Positions 54,356 through 64,000 of a DNA stretch of 64,000 bases are shown here, piece by piece. Position 1 is the first letter of the stretch. The number at the start of each line of letters is the position of its first letter. Location of the stretch: contig DATMAN010000063.1 in the NCBI GenBank assembly GCA_035560005.1, positions 80,395 through 144,394 of the forward strand. Reading direction: 5' to 3'. A program made the position numbers and the translations under genes. The notes under the pieces were generated by a model. That model was not told where the DNA came from. It made no database searches and saw only the letters and a program-made list of their open reading frames with translations. Source of the DNA: Burkholderiales bacterium. GTDB lineage: Bacteria; Pseudomonadota; Gammaproteobacteria; Burkholderiales; Eutrophovitaceae.

Positions 54356-55272
54356 TTGACCTTCTTTCGCAGCCGGTAGCGTACATAGATCGCCAGCGCG
54401 TTCATCGAAACCGTCATGACGACCAGGACCAGGCCCGCCGCGGCGGCGTTCTGGTGAAAGGCGGCTTCCGGGCGCGACGTCCAGTTGAACATCTGGATCG
54501 GCATGACCGTGAAAGGCGACATCACCCAGTCGAACAGCCCTGCCGGCGGGTCGCCGGTGAACGGCGCGGGCGGCAGAAAGGCGATGAAGGTGAGCGCGCC
54601 GATGGTGATGACCGGCGCCGTCTCGCCGATGGCGCGCGCCATCCCGATGATTACGCCGGTCAGGATGCCCGGGATCGAATACGGCAGGATATGATCGGCG
54701 GTGGTCTGCCACTTGGTCGCGCCCAGCGCCATCGCGCCCTCCCGGATCGCACGCGGAATCGAGCGGATCGCCTCGCGCGTGGCCACGATCACGACCGGCA
54801 GGATGAGCAGCGCCAGCGTCAGCCCGGCGGACAGGATGCTCTGGCCGAAACCGAACTGATAGACGAAAAGACCCAGCGCGAGCAGGCCGTAGATGATGGA
54901 CGGCACGCCCGCCAGGTTTGTCACGTTGATCTCGATGATGTCGGTCACCCAGTTGCGCGGCGCATACTCCTCCAGATAGACCGCGCCCGCGACTCCGAGC
55001 GGGATCGCGGCGGCCGCCGTCACCAGCATGACCAGCGTGGTACCGACCCACGCCGAGAGGATGCCCGCCTGTTCGGGCCGCCGCGAGGGGAAGTTCAGAA
55101 AGAAGTCGGGCGACAGGCGCGCTGCACCGTCGAGCGCCATCCCCGCGAAAAGCGAGGCGAAGGTGAGCACACCGACCATCAGCGCCAGCAGCCCGACGAC
55201 GGAGAAAACCAGGTCCCAGCGCTTGTGGCGGGTGATGAGCGCGCGGATTTCCTCGACCGACTGACGCATCAT
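54349..55272 (-). CDS. pstA: Phosphate ABC transporter permease PstA
   Basis: 307 residues with six helices and the permease EAA-like loop, [19 protein letters not shown]. It pairs with PstC to form the inner-membrane channel. The start is an ATG at 55272 (ATGATG) and its end overlaps the pstB start. The last residues are basic, as usual for a cytoplasmic tail. Confidence 0.95.
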   Translation of the reverse strand: MMRQSVEEIRALITRHKRWDLVFSVVGLLALMVGVLTFASLFAGMALDGAARLSPDFFLNFPSRRPEQAGILSAWVGTTLVMLVTAAAAIPLGVAGAVYLEEYAPRNWVTDIIEINVTNLAGVPSIIYGLLALGLFVYQFGFGQSILSAGLTLALLILPVVIVATREAIRSIPRAIREGAMALGATKWQTTADHILPYSIPGILTGVIIGMARAIGETAPVITIGALTFIAFLPPAPFTGDPPAGLFDWVMSPFTVMPIQMFNWTSRPEAAFHQNAAAAGLVLVVMTVSMNALAIYVRYRLRKKVKW

Positions 55273-55289
55273 GCTGGTTGGCGTATCCC

Positions 55290-56243
55290 CTAGTAGGCTT
55301 GACGAAAGCGGCGGGTCAGGTAGTGCCCCAGGATGTTGAAGATCAGCGTCATCAACGCCAGCGTCAGGCCCGCGGCGAATATGGTCTGATAGCCGATGCT
55401 GCCGTGGGGCAGATCGCCCAGGGCCACCTGCACGATATAGGCGGTAATGGTCGCCGCGGGCTCGAGCGGGTTCCAGGTCAGATTGGGCTGCATCCCGGCG
55501 GCGATGGCCAGAATCATGGTCTCGCCCACGGCCCGAGAGATCCCCAGGATATAGGCGGCCGCGATTCCCGAAAACGCCGCGGGCGTGACCACGCGGATCG
55601 CCGTCTGGAAGCGCGTGGCGCCCATCGCATAGGAGCCTTCGCGCATGGCCATCGGCACGGCGCGCATGGCGTCTTCGGAGACGGACGCAACATAGGGAAT
55701 GATCATGATGCCCATCACGATACCGGCCGAGAGCAGGTTGAATCCCGGCAGGCCGGGAATGAGCGCCTGCAGCAGCGGCGTGACATAGAGTAGGGCGAAG
55801 TAGCCGTAGACCACCGTGGGCACGCCGCCCAGCATCTCGAGAAAAGGTTTGGCCACCTCGCGCACCGAGAACGGCGCGAACTCCGACAGGTAGATCGCGA
55901 TGATGGTGCCCAGTGGGATGGCCACGGCGAGCGCAACCATGGAACTCACCAGCGTCCCGGAGAGCAGGACCATGATGCCGTAATGCGCGTCGTCGAACAG
56001 CGGCGTCCACTGCGTGTCGGTCAGGAACTCCCACAGCGACACGTGCCGGAAGAACTCGAAGGATTCTTTCACCAGGATGAACACGATGCCGATGGTGACC
56101 GCGACCGACACGCAGGCGGCGAGAAAGAGGATCCCTTCGATGAAGCGCTCGCGCAGGTGGCGCGTGGTTCTCTTCGCGAGACGCCGGCTGATGGTCGCGG
56201 GGGGCAACGTGTCCAGTCCCTGGGCTGAGGCGATCGAGGTCAT
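55290..56243 (-). CDS. pstC: Phosphate ABC transporter permease PstC
   Basis: 317 residues, six helices, with the coupling loop [38 protein letters not shown] is typical of PstC. The N-terminus carries an arginine-rich cytoplasmic tail. It lies 131 nt after pstS, across two hairpins, and 17 nt before pstA. Confidence 0.95.
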   Translation of the reverse strand: MTSIASAQGLDTLPPATISRRLAKRTTRHLRERFIEGILFLAACVSVAVTIGIVFILVKESFEFFRHVSLWEFLTDTQWTPLFDDAHYGIMVLLSGTLVSSMVALAVAIPLGTIIAIYLSEFAPFSVREVAKPFLEMLGGVPTVVYGYFALLYVTPLLQALIPGLPGFNLLSAGIVMGIMIIPYVASVSEDAMRAVPMAMREGSYAMGATRFQTAIRVVTPAAFSGIAAAYILGISRAVGETMILAIAAGMQPNLTWNPLEPAATITAYIVQVALGDLPHGSIGYQTIFAAGLTLALMTLIFNILGHYLTRRFRQAY

Positions 56244-56286
56244 TGTTCGCGGCTTGCGCCTATTCTATTTCACCTTGAGACGCGCT

Positions 56287-56349
56287 TGACCCGCCGGCCT
56301 TAACGGGTCAGGCGTGGACGGCAAACGGGAGAGGCGCTGCCCCTCCCGT
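56287..56349 (-). other. Two hairpins in the pstS-pstC gap
   Basis: Read in the transcript direction, the first (56349-56325) is a 10-bp stem with one mismatch, ACGGGAGAGG type. The second (56310-56287) is a perfect 7-bp TGACCCG stem. Neither has a T-tract. They may stabilise or partly terminate the pstS message, giving more binding protein than permease, a common arrangement in ABC importers. Confidence 0.6.
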
Positions 56350-56374
56350 GTACTTCATGCTCGGCGAGTCAGCT

Positions 56375-57385
56375 TCAGAGTTTCGCCTCCATCGTCATCA
56401 GCTGTTCGATGGTGAGCCCCACCTTGTTCTCGCCGCCGTACTTGGTACCGACGATGTTCCTGGAGAAGTGGTCCAGATTGTAGGCGTAGGCCTTGGGCGG
56501 CAGTGGAACATACTTCACTTCGCGCACGAGGTTATCCGCGTTCTTCATGTAGAACTCTACGAACTCGCGGATCTCCGGGCGTTGCGCGGACTTGGCGTTG
56601 ACATAGATGAAAATCGGGCGCGACAGCGGCTGATAGCTGCCGTCCAGGACGCTTTCGATGGACGGGGCAACCGCCTTGGCGCCGGCCTTCTCGGCGATCC
56701 TGACGGCTTTGAGCTTGTCGCTGTTTTCCGAGAAATAGGCGAAACCGAAATACCCGATCGCGTTCTCGTCGCGCGACACGCCCTGCACCAGCACGTTGTC
56801 GTCTTCCGATGCCGTGAAATCGCCGCGGCTCGCCTTGGATTTGCCGTTGATCGCTTCGGTGAAGTAGTCGAAAGTGCCGGAGTCCGCGCCCGCGCCGTAG
56901 AGGGCGAGCGGCCGATCGGGCCAGTTCGGATTGACTTGTTTCCAGGTCTTGATCCGGCCCTGCGCGGCGGGTTCCCACATCTTCTTCAACTCGGCGACGG
57001 TCATCGTCTCCGCCCAGGTGTTCTTGGGATGGATCACCACGGTGAGCGCGTCGTAGGCGACCGGCAGCTCGATGTACTCGACGCCGTTCTTGCGGCATTC
57101 CTCCATCTCCTTCCTGAGGATCGGACGCGAAGCGTTGGAAACGTCGGTCTCGCCGCGGCAGAACTTCTTGAATCCGCCGCCGGTACCGGAAATGCCGACC
57201 GTGACCTTGACTTTGCCTTTCTTCGCGCGCTGAAAGTCCTCCGCGACCGCCTCCGAGATCGGGAAGACCGTCGAAGAACCGTCGATCTTCACGGTCTGGG
57301 AGTGGGCAGCCGGAGCGACGGCGCCAAGCGCACCGGCCAGAGTGAGCGCTGCGGCGGACACCAACACACGGTAGGACTTGGACAT
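56375..57385 (-). CDS. pstS: Phosphate ABC transporter substrate-binding protein PstS
   Basis: 336 residues. Signal peptide: [23 protein letters not shown]. Phosphate-binding motifs are [40 protein letters not shown] and [12 protein letters not shown]. Long C-terminal segment fits the PstS of betaproteobacteria. The ATG at 57385 has ACAGGAGAG upstream. A Pho box is at 57440-57457, so induction by PhoB in phosphate starvation is expected. Confidence 0.95.
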   Translation of the reverse strand: MSKSYRVLVSAAALTLAGALGAVAPAAHSQTVKIDGSSTVFPISEAVAEDFQRAKKGKVKVTVGISGTGGGFKKFCRGETDVSNASRPILRKEMEECRKNGVEYIELPVAYDALTVVIHPKNTWAETMTVAELKKMWEPAAQGRIKTWKQVNPNWPDRPLALYGAGADSGTFDYFTEAINGKSKASRGDFTASEDDNVLVQGVSRDENAIGYFGFAYFSENSDKLKAVRIAEKAGAKAVAPSIESVLDGSYQPLSRPIFIYVNAKSAQRPEIREFVEFYMKNADNLVREVKYVPLPPKAYAYNLDHFSRNIVGTKYGGENKVGLTIEQLMTMEAKL

Positions 57386-57423
57386 ACGGGGCTCTCCTGT
57401 AGGCATTGGGGAAAACGCCCGGA

Positions 57424-57457
57424 ATTCTAGGTCTCGATTGTGACAATCTGATTGCAG
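57424..57457 (-). promoter_or_regulatory. Pho box and -10 element of pstS
   Basis: Read on the minus strand: CTGCAAT, CAGA, TTGTCAC (57457-57440), matching the PhoB direct repeat CTGTCAT-N4-CTGT(A/C)A(C/T) at 5 of 7 and 6 of 7. A 10-nt gap then leads to TAGAAT (57429-57424) as the -10. The spacing is that of PhoB-activated promoters, and pstS is the classic target. Confidence 0.72.
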
Positions 57458-57507
57458 CGCAACCGGCCCGCCCCGGGGTGCCGCGTCACCGGCGTTCGTT
57501 TCCGGAC

Positions 57508-58872
57508 CTATGCGACCGCTTGGGCGCGGATCGTTTCGGCCAGCGACTGCGCCAGCCGCGCGATCGTCTCGCGCCCCTCGCCCTCGACCATCACGCGGAT
57601 CACCGGCTCGGTCCCCGAGGCGCGCAACAGCACCCGCCCCCTGCCTTTGAGCGAGGACTCGGTATCCTTCAGCGCCGCCTGCACGGCTGGATTGGCGCGG
57701 AAATCGAACGCGCGTTCGACTTTCACGTTGACCAGCACCTGCGGGTAGAGCGTGAGCTCCGCGGTCAGCTCCGCCAGCGAGCGGTTTTGCGCGCGCATCG
57801 CGTGCAAAACCTGGAGCGCCGAGACGACGCCGTCGCCGGTCGTGTGCTTGTCCAGGATGATGATATGCCCGGAATTCTCCCCGCCCAGCAGCCAGCGGTT
57901 TTCCTGCAGTTTCTCCAGGACATAGCGGTCGCCGACCGGCGCGCGGGCAAACGGAATTCCGCGCCTGGCCAGCGCCTGCTCCAGCCCGAGATTGGTCATC
58001 AGCGTGCCCACGACGCCGCCCTTCAATTCGGCGGCATCCTGGCGAAAGCGCGCGATCGCAAACAGGAGCTGATCGCCGTCGTAGATCCGTCCCAGGTGGT
58101 CCGCCATGAGCACACGGTCGCCGTCTCCGTCGAAGGCCACCCCGAGGTCCGCAGCGCTTTCGCGCACCGCCTGCTCGAGCGCGCCCGGATGCACGGCGCC
58201 GCACTCTCGATTGATATTGAACCCGTCGGGCTGGTTGCCGACGACATGGACATCCGCCCCCAGCTCATGGAACACGTGGCCGGCGATGTGGTATGTGGCG
58301 CCGTGCGCGCAGTCCACGGCGATCTTCACCCCGCGCAGGTCGAGCTGATTGGGAAAAGTGCTCTTGCAGAATTCGATGTAGCGTCCCGCGGCGTCATTGA
58401 GCCGCCGCGCCTTGCCGAGCTGGGCGGAAGGCATGGTCTTGATCGGCGCGTCGAGCAGCCGCTCGATCTCCTGCTCGGTCGCGTCCGGAAGCTTGTTGCC
58501 GTCGCTTGAGAAAAACTTGATGCCGTTGTCCTCGAAAGGATTGTGCGAGGCCGAGATGACGATGCCCGCCTGCAGGCGCAACGCGCGCGTCAGGTAGGCC
58601 ACCGCCGGGGTCGGCATCGGCCCGGCAAGATAGATATCGACGCCCGCCGCCGACAGTCCCGCCTGCAGCGCCGATTCCAGCATGTAGCCCGACACGCGCG
58701 TGTCCTTGCCGATCAGCACCGCGGGATGCTCCCCCGGCGGCAGCTCCGCGCCGGCGGCGAGTACTCGGCCGGCGGCATATCCCAGATGCATGACCAGATC
58801 CGGCGTGATCGGCGGCTCGCCGACCCGGCCGCGTACGCCATCGGTTCCGAAATGTTTTCTCGCTTCCTTCAT
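57508..58872 (-). CDS. glmM: Phosphoglucosamine mutase
   Basis: 454 residues converting glucosamine 6-phosphate to glucosamine 1-phosphate for UDP-GlcNAc, needed for peptidoglycan and lipopolysaccharide. Marks are FGTDGVRG, the phosphoserine loop [11 protein letters not shown], the Mg loop DGDGDRVLM and the sugar loop GGENSGH; the phosphate loop is [12 protein letters not shown]. The start overlaps the folP stop by 4 nt (ATGA). Confidence 0.97.
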   Translation of the reverse strand: MKEARKHFGTDGVRGRVGEPPITPDLVMHLGYAAGRVLAAGAELPPGEHPAVLIGKDTRVSGYMLESALQAGLSAAGVDIYLAGPMPTPAVAYLTRALRLQAGIVISASHNPFEDNGIKFFSSDGNKLPDATEQEIERLLDAPIKTMPSAQLGKARRLNDAAGRYIEFCKSTFPNQLDLRGVKIAVDCAHGATYHIAGHVFHELGADVHVVGNQPDGFNINRECGAVHPGALEQAVRESAADLGVAFDGDGDRVLMADHLGRIYDGDQLLFAIARFRQDAAELKGGVVGTLMTNLGLEQALARRGIPFARAPVGDRYVLEKLQENRWLLGGENSGHIIILDKHTTGDGVVSALQVLHAMRAQNRSLAELTAELTLYPQVLVNVKVERAFDFRANPAVQAALKDTESSLKGRGRVLLRASGTEPVIRVMVEGEGRETIARLAQSLAETIRAQAVA

Positions 58873-59762
58873 GACGGGATCGAACCGTCCTCCAGCGCGC
58901 GCCACACGAGCAGCGCGTCGCGCGTGGGCGCCACATCGTGCACCCGCACAATCGCGGCGCCGCGCTGCACGGCGAGCAGCGCCGCCGCAACGCTGGCGGG
59001 CATGCGCTCCTCAACCGCGCGGCCCACGATTCTACCCAACAGGCTCTTGCGCGAAAGACCCGCAAGCACTGGATAGCCCAAGGCGGTCAACCGCGGCAGC
59101 TCGCGCAGCAGCGCCAGATTGTGCTCCACGGTCTTGCCGAACCCGAAACCCGGATCGATCACGATGCGGCTGCGCGCGACGCCCGCCGCCTGCGCCGCCC
59201 GCGCCCGCGCGGCGAGGAAGTCCGCGACCTCTCGCACCACGTCGTGATAGAAGGGCGCTGCCTGCATCGTGCGCGGCTCGCCCTGCATATGCATGATGCA
59301 CACCGCGCAGTCGGTCGCGGCGACCGCCTCCAGGGCTCCGGGAGCGCGCAGGCCGAGGATATCGTTGATCATGGCCGCGCCGGCGGCAATCGCCTCACGC
59401 ATCAGTTCGGGCTTGCACGTATCGACCGAAACGGGCACGCCCAGCCCGGCAATCGGTTCCAGCACCGGCAGCACGCGCCTGCGCTCTTCCTCGAGGCTAA
59501 CCGGTTCGGCACCCGGGCGCGAGGACTCCCCGCCGAGGTCCAGGAGATCGGCGCCTTCGTCGACCAGGCGCTTGGCCTGTGCGATTGCCGCTGCGCGGTC
59601 GAAGAACTGCCCGCCGTCGGAAAAGGAGTTCGGGGTGACGTTGATCACGCCCATGATCAGCGGGCGCGACAGCGGGAGCGCGTATCGCCCCGCCTGCAAG
59701 ACGGTGGCGCCCGTGCGGTGCGTGGCACCGCGTTGGCCTGCGTCGGTCACCGCGAACGGCAT
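58869..59762 (-). CDS. folP: Dihydropteroate synthase
   Basis: 297 residues; condenses p-aminobenzoate with hydroxymethyl-dihydropterin diphosphate in folate synthesis, the sulphonamide target. Marks are [43 protein letters not shown] and [13 protein letters not shown]. About 20 extra residues precede the barrel. It is separated from ftsH by an intrinsic terminator, so it likely has its own promoter within about 60 nt. Confidence 0.96.
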   Translation of the reverse strand: MPFAVTDAGQRGATHRTGATVLQAGRYALPLSRPLIMGVINVTPNSFSDGGQFFDRAAAIAQAKRLVDEGADLLDLGGESSRPGAEPVSLEEERRRVLPVLEPIAGLGVPVSVDTCKPELMREAIAAGAAMINDILGLRAPGALEAVAATDCAVCIMHMQGEPRTMQAAPFYHDVVREVADFLAARARAAQAAGVARSRIVIDPGFGFGKTVEHNLALLRELPRLTALGYPVLAGLSRKSLLGRIVGRAVEERMPASVAAALLAVQRGAAIVRVHDVAPTRDALLVWRALEDGSIPS

Positions 59763-59782
59763 TGGCGCCCGGAAGGCAGGGC

Positions 59783-59816
59783 AAAGAAAAAGGGCGAGGT
59801 TCCTTTCCTCACCCTT
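59783..59816 (-). terminator. Rho-independent terminator after ftsH
   Basis: On the minus strand a 10-bp stem, AAGGGTGAGG with CCTCGCCCTT (one T-G wobble), and 7-nt loop are followed by TTTCTTT. It lies 48 nt after the ftsH stop and before folP. Confidence 0.85.
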
Positions 59817-59864
59817 CGATGGAGCGTGCCTCTGGCGCCTGGCACCGCGAGCCCGCCGCGCAGC

Positions 59865-61760
<1,896 letters not shown>

Positions 61761-61806
61761 AGCTGCTCCTTGCGACGCGGGCGTGCTCCGCCGCGTGAAT
61801 CGAAGT

Positions 61807-62469
61807 TCATTCTAAACCGAAACGAGGGCCCGGCCCACCGCTCGAGCGCCGCGCGCGCAGGCCACGCGCGAGCAAATAGAACTCGCTGGACCGGTCGCGG
61901 GAGGCCTTCGGCTTGCGCGCACTGACCGAGTCGAACGCCTGGCGCATGCGGTCGCGCAGCTCGTCCATCCCGGCGCCCTGAAAGGCTTTGACTAGCAACG
62001 ACCCACCCGGTTTCAAGTGCGCCAGCGCGAAATCGAGTGCCAGTTCGACCAGATCGGCGGACCGGGCCTGGTCGCTCGCCGATACGCCGCTGATATTGGG
62101 GGCCATGTCGGAGAGCACAAGGTCCACGTCGCGCCCGCCCAGGGCCTGTTCGAGCGCTCGCAGCGTCGCTTCCTCGCGAAAATCGCCGCGCACGACCGCC
62201 ACTCCGGGGATCGGCTGCACCGGCAGAACATCCAGCGCGACGAGGCGCCCCTGGGGCCGGAGCATGGGCGCGACGACTTGCGCCCACCCACCGGGGGCGG
62301 CGCCCAGATCCACCACCAGCATCCCCGGCTTCACCAGGCGGTCGCGCTGGAGAATCTCCAGCAGCTTGAAAGCAGCGCGCGACCGGTAGCCTTCCTTGCG
62401 CGCCCGCTTCACGAAGGGATCGGAGACGTGCTCCTGCATCCACGCGTGACTGCGCCTGCTCCTGGCCAT
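61807..62469 (-). CDS. rlmE: 23S rRNA 2'-O-methyltransferase RlmE
   Basis: 220 residues. Methylates the 2'-O of U2552 in 23S rRNA using S-adenosylmethionine, a late step of 50S assembly. Motifs: [27 protein letters not shown] and [10 protein letters not shown], with the K-D-K-E tetrad in place. The start is the ATG at 62469, divergent from yhbY with a 38-nt gap. The heat-shock partner ftsH lies downstream. Confidence 0.95.
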   Translation of the reverse strand: MARSRRSHAWMQEHVSDPFVKRARKEGYRSRAAFKLLEILQRDRLVKPGMLVVDLGAAPGGWAQVVAPMLRPQGRLVALDVLPVQPIPGVAVVRGDFREEATLRALEQALGGRDVDLVLSDMAPNISGVSASDQARSADLVELALDFALAHLKPGGSLLVKAFQGAGMDELRDRMRQAFDSVSARKPKASRDRSSEFYLLARGLRARRSSGGPGPRFGLE

Positions 62470-62507
62470 AGAATCCTGGGCTCCTACCTGCGCCGGAGTT
62501 CCCCGAT

Positions 62508-62858
62508 TTGATCGTCCTCTCACCCGCCGAGCGCAGCGCGCTCAAGGCGCGCGCCCACCGGCTCGGCCCGGTCGTCCTGCTGGGCGACAAGGGGCTGAGC
62601 GAAGCCGCCCTGATCGAAATCGACCGCAGCCTGCGTGCCCATGAGCTGATCAAGATTCGCGTCGCCGAGGCCGGGCGCCGCCAACGCGACGCCCTGCTCG
62701 AGGAGATCTGCCGCCGGCTGGAAGCCGCGCCGGTTCAGCACATCGGCAGGATGCTCGTGGTGTACCGCCCCCGCGCCGAGGAACCCCCATCGGCCAGCCC
62801 TCGCCGCCGCGCACGACCACCCGCACGGCTGCCCAAGCGCAGCTTTCAGAACCGCTAA
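62508..62858 (+). CDS. yhbY: CRM-domain RNA-binding protein YhbY
   Basis: 116 residues with the CRM fold linked to 50S ribosome assembly. LSPAERSALKARAHRLGPVVLLGDKGLSE and HELIKIRV are the signature; the GKGL-type loop reads GDKGL. The start is TTG at 62508 with CGGAG 8 nt upstream; no ATG is available at that end. The basic C-terminal 25 residues are typical. It is divergent from rlmE, and its RNA target partner, the ribosome, agrees with that neighbour. Confidence 0.93.
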   Translation: MIVLSPAERSALKARAHRLGPVVLLGDKGLSEAALIEIDRSLRAHELIKIRVAEAGRRQRDALLEEICRRLEAAPVQHIGRMLVVYRPRAEEPPSASPRRRARPPARLPKRSFQNR

Positions 62859-63010
62859 ACCCAGAATCCGCATGCACCATCCGAGGTGCCGGGACACCAG
62901 AAAAGCCACGCATCGATACCCGGTTTCGTACCGCTGCGTGTCTTGGCACTTGATGGCGTCGGTAGAAGCTGATTTCCTCGGTCGCCAAATGGTTGGTCCG
63001 CCCTTGACAT

Positions 63011-63487
63011 TCAGACGTACCTGACGTCCAGGATCTCGTACTCCTTCACCCCGCCGGGGGCCTGGACTTCGGCGACGTCTCCCGAGTATTTGCCGATCAG
63101 CGCGCGCGCGATCGGCGAGCTGATCGAGATCTTGCCGTTCTTGATGTCGGCTTCGTCCTCGCCGACGATCTGATAGGTCACCGACTCGCCGCTTTCCAGG
63201 TCGGCGAGATCCACGGTCGCGCCGAAGACGCAGCGCCCGTCCGCGTCCAGGTGGCGCGGATCGATGATCTGGGCGTTGGCGAGTTTGGCCTCGAGTTCCA
63301 GAATGCGGCCCTCGATGAAACTCTGGCGTTCCTTCGCCGCCTCGTATTCGGCATTCTCCGAAAGGTCGCCGTGGGTGCGCGCGTCCTGGATCGCGCCGAT
63401 GATTCTCGGTCGCTCGACCGTTTTCAGATGGTGCAGCTCGCGGCGCAGCAGCTCCGCGCCCTTTGCGGTCAATGGAATCTTTCTCAT
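63011..63487 (-). CDS. greA: Transcription elongation factor GreA
   Basis: 158 residues. The N-terminal coiled coil (about 10-75: [16 protein letters not shown], then the tip acids [14 protein letters not shown]) inserts into the polymerase channel to stimulate cleavage of backtracked RNA. The C-terminal domain (80-158) binds the polymerase. The ATG at 63487 gives the standard length. The gene follows carB by 83 nt, a common order in betaproteobacteria. Confidence 0.97.
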   Translation of the reverse strand: MRKIPLTAKGAELLRRELHHLKTVERPRIIGAIQDARTHGDLSENAEYEAAKERQSFIEGRILELEAKLANAQIIDPRHLDADGRCVFGATVDLADLESGESVTYQIVGEDEADIKNGKISISSPIARALIGKYSGDVAEVQAPGGVKEYEILDVRYV

Positions 63488-63570
63488 CTTGCCGGACTGA
63501 ATCCTCTTTAGGCAGCGCCAATGATCACCGACGGTGGCGGGTCGCGACGGGAGGCCGCCGCGGGTGCCGG

Positions 63571-64000
63571 TCAATGCAGCCTCGCGTGCAGCTCCTGGAG
63601 CGAGTGGACGCGCAGCTCGCGCATGCCTTCCATCCCGGTGCAGGCGGCCCGCGCACCGGCTAGCGTCGTGAAATAGGTCACCCGGCCCTGCAGCGCCGAG
63701 CGCCGTATGGAGTAGGAATCCTGGATCGACACCGGGTGCTCATCCACCGTGTTGATGATCATGGCGATCTCGCCGTTCTTGATCATGTCCACGATGTGCG
63801 GCCGGCCTTCGGTGACCTTGTTGACCGGCGTGACGTTGAGGCCCGCCCCCGATAAGGCGGCCGCGGTGCCCCGGGTGGCGAGCAGCTGGAAGCCGAGCCG
63901 TGCCAGGGCGCGGGCGATCTCGATGATCTTCGGCTTGTCGGCGTTCTTCACGCTGATGAACACCTTGCCGCTGGCGGGCAGGCGCACGCCCGCCGCGAGC
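63571..64000 (-). CDS. carB: Carbamoyl-phosphate synthase large subunit (5' part beyond window)
   Basis: Only the last 142 residues, the C-terminal allosteric MGS-like domain, are in the window. Seen are [42 protein letters not shown], and [19 protein letters not shown]. This domain binds UMP and ornithine in E. coli. The reading frame continues past the window edge. It makes carbamoyl phosphate for arginine and pyrimidines and precedes greA. Confidence 0.96.
   Translation of the reverse strand, partial: LAAGVRLPASGKVFISVKNADKPKIIEIARALARLGFQLLATRGTAAALSGAGLNVTPVNKVTEGRPHIVDMIKNGEIAMIINTVDEHPVSIQDSYSIRRSALQGRVTYFTTLAGARAACTGMEGMRELRVHSLQELHARLH

Noticed and set aside
62470..62600. A sigma-32 promoter for rlmE-ftsH
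   Set aside because: A CTTGAGC element lies upstream on the minus strand, inside yhbY, but no CCCCAT-like -10 follows at 11-16 nt, so the call is not supported.

Overview
The window is about 64 kb of GC-rich DNA (roughly two thirds G+C by eye) from a betaproteobacterium, most likely of the order Burkholderiales. The inference rests on gene order: carB-greA, rlmE/yhbY, ftsH-folP-glmM-pst, and tpiA-secG-tRNA-Leu-nuoA to nuoN are chromosomal backbone arrangements of that group. The taxon is inferred, not measured. No rRNA, CRISPR array, insertion sequence, integrase or phage gene was seen.

Region 1 (1-25 kb) is accessory and metabolic. It holds three amidase-signature enzymes (one cut by the window edge, one Tat-exported), an MscS-type channel, a superinfection-immunity-like membrane protein with a zinc ribbon, a zinc alcohol dehydrogenase, two cupins and a CaiB/BaiF CoA-transferase. 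The CoA-transferase is coupled to an exported isoaspartyl methyltransferase and a polytopic spermidine-synthase-like protein. Also present are a tripartite-tricarboxylate solute receptor, a hydratase of the fumarylacetoacetase superfamily, an HpcH/HpaI aldolase, a Kef-type antiporter, a FIST sensor protein, an MgtE transporter, a crotonase lacking the usual catalytic glutamates, a Vgb-like propeller, a CDP-alcohol phosphatidyltransferase and a truncated dienelactone hydrolase. Many of these look like uptake and breakdown of organic acids or amides.

Region 2 (25-37 kb) is the most interesting part. A 741-residue exported PDZ protein carries about eleven copies of a 26-28-residue repeat. htpG follows, with a good sigma-32 promoter, and then a PQQ-dependent sugar dehydrogenase-like protein. 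Next comes what looks like a complete diffusible-signal-factor (DSF) module. An acyltransferase/AMP-ligase fusion is divergent from an RpfF-type DSF synthase with both catalytic glutamates. The synthase is followed by a MerR-type HTH-PAS-GGDEF-EAL protein in the place where Burkholderia has RpfR. The divergent intergenic region carries a perfect 9-9-9 palindrome, and two further near-identical half-sites lie at the putative promoters. I infer a DSF quorum-sensing circuit in which the receptor and c-di-GMP enzyme also binds DNA.

Region 3 (37-54 kb, all minus strand) is tpiA-secG-tRNA-Leu(GAG)-nuoABCDEFGHIJKLMN followed by a NUDIX hydrolase: one long respiratory complex I operon with tight spacing. 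Region 4 (53.5-64 kb) is pstSCAB with a recognisable Pho box but no phoU, then glmM, folP, ftsH, rlmE, divergent yhbY, greA and the 3' end of carB.

Start sites were chosen from Shine-Dalgarno matches, overlaps and family length. Where a GTG or TTG start was chosen, the entry says so.
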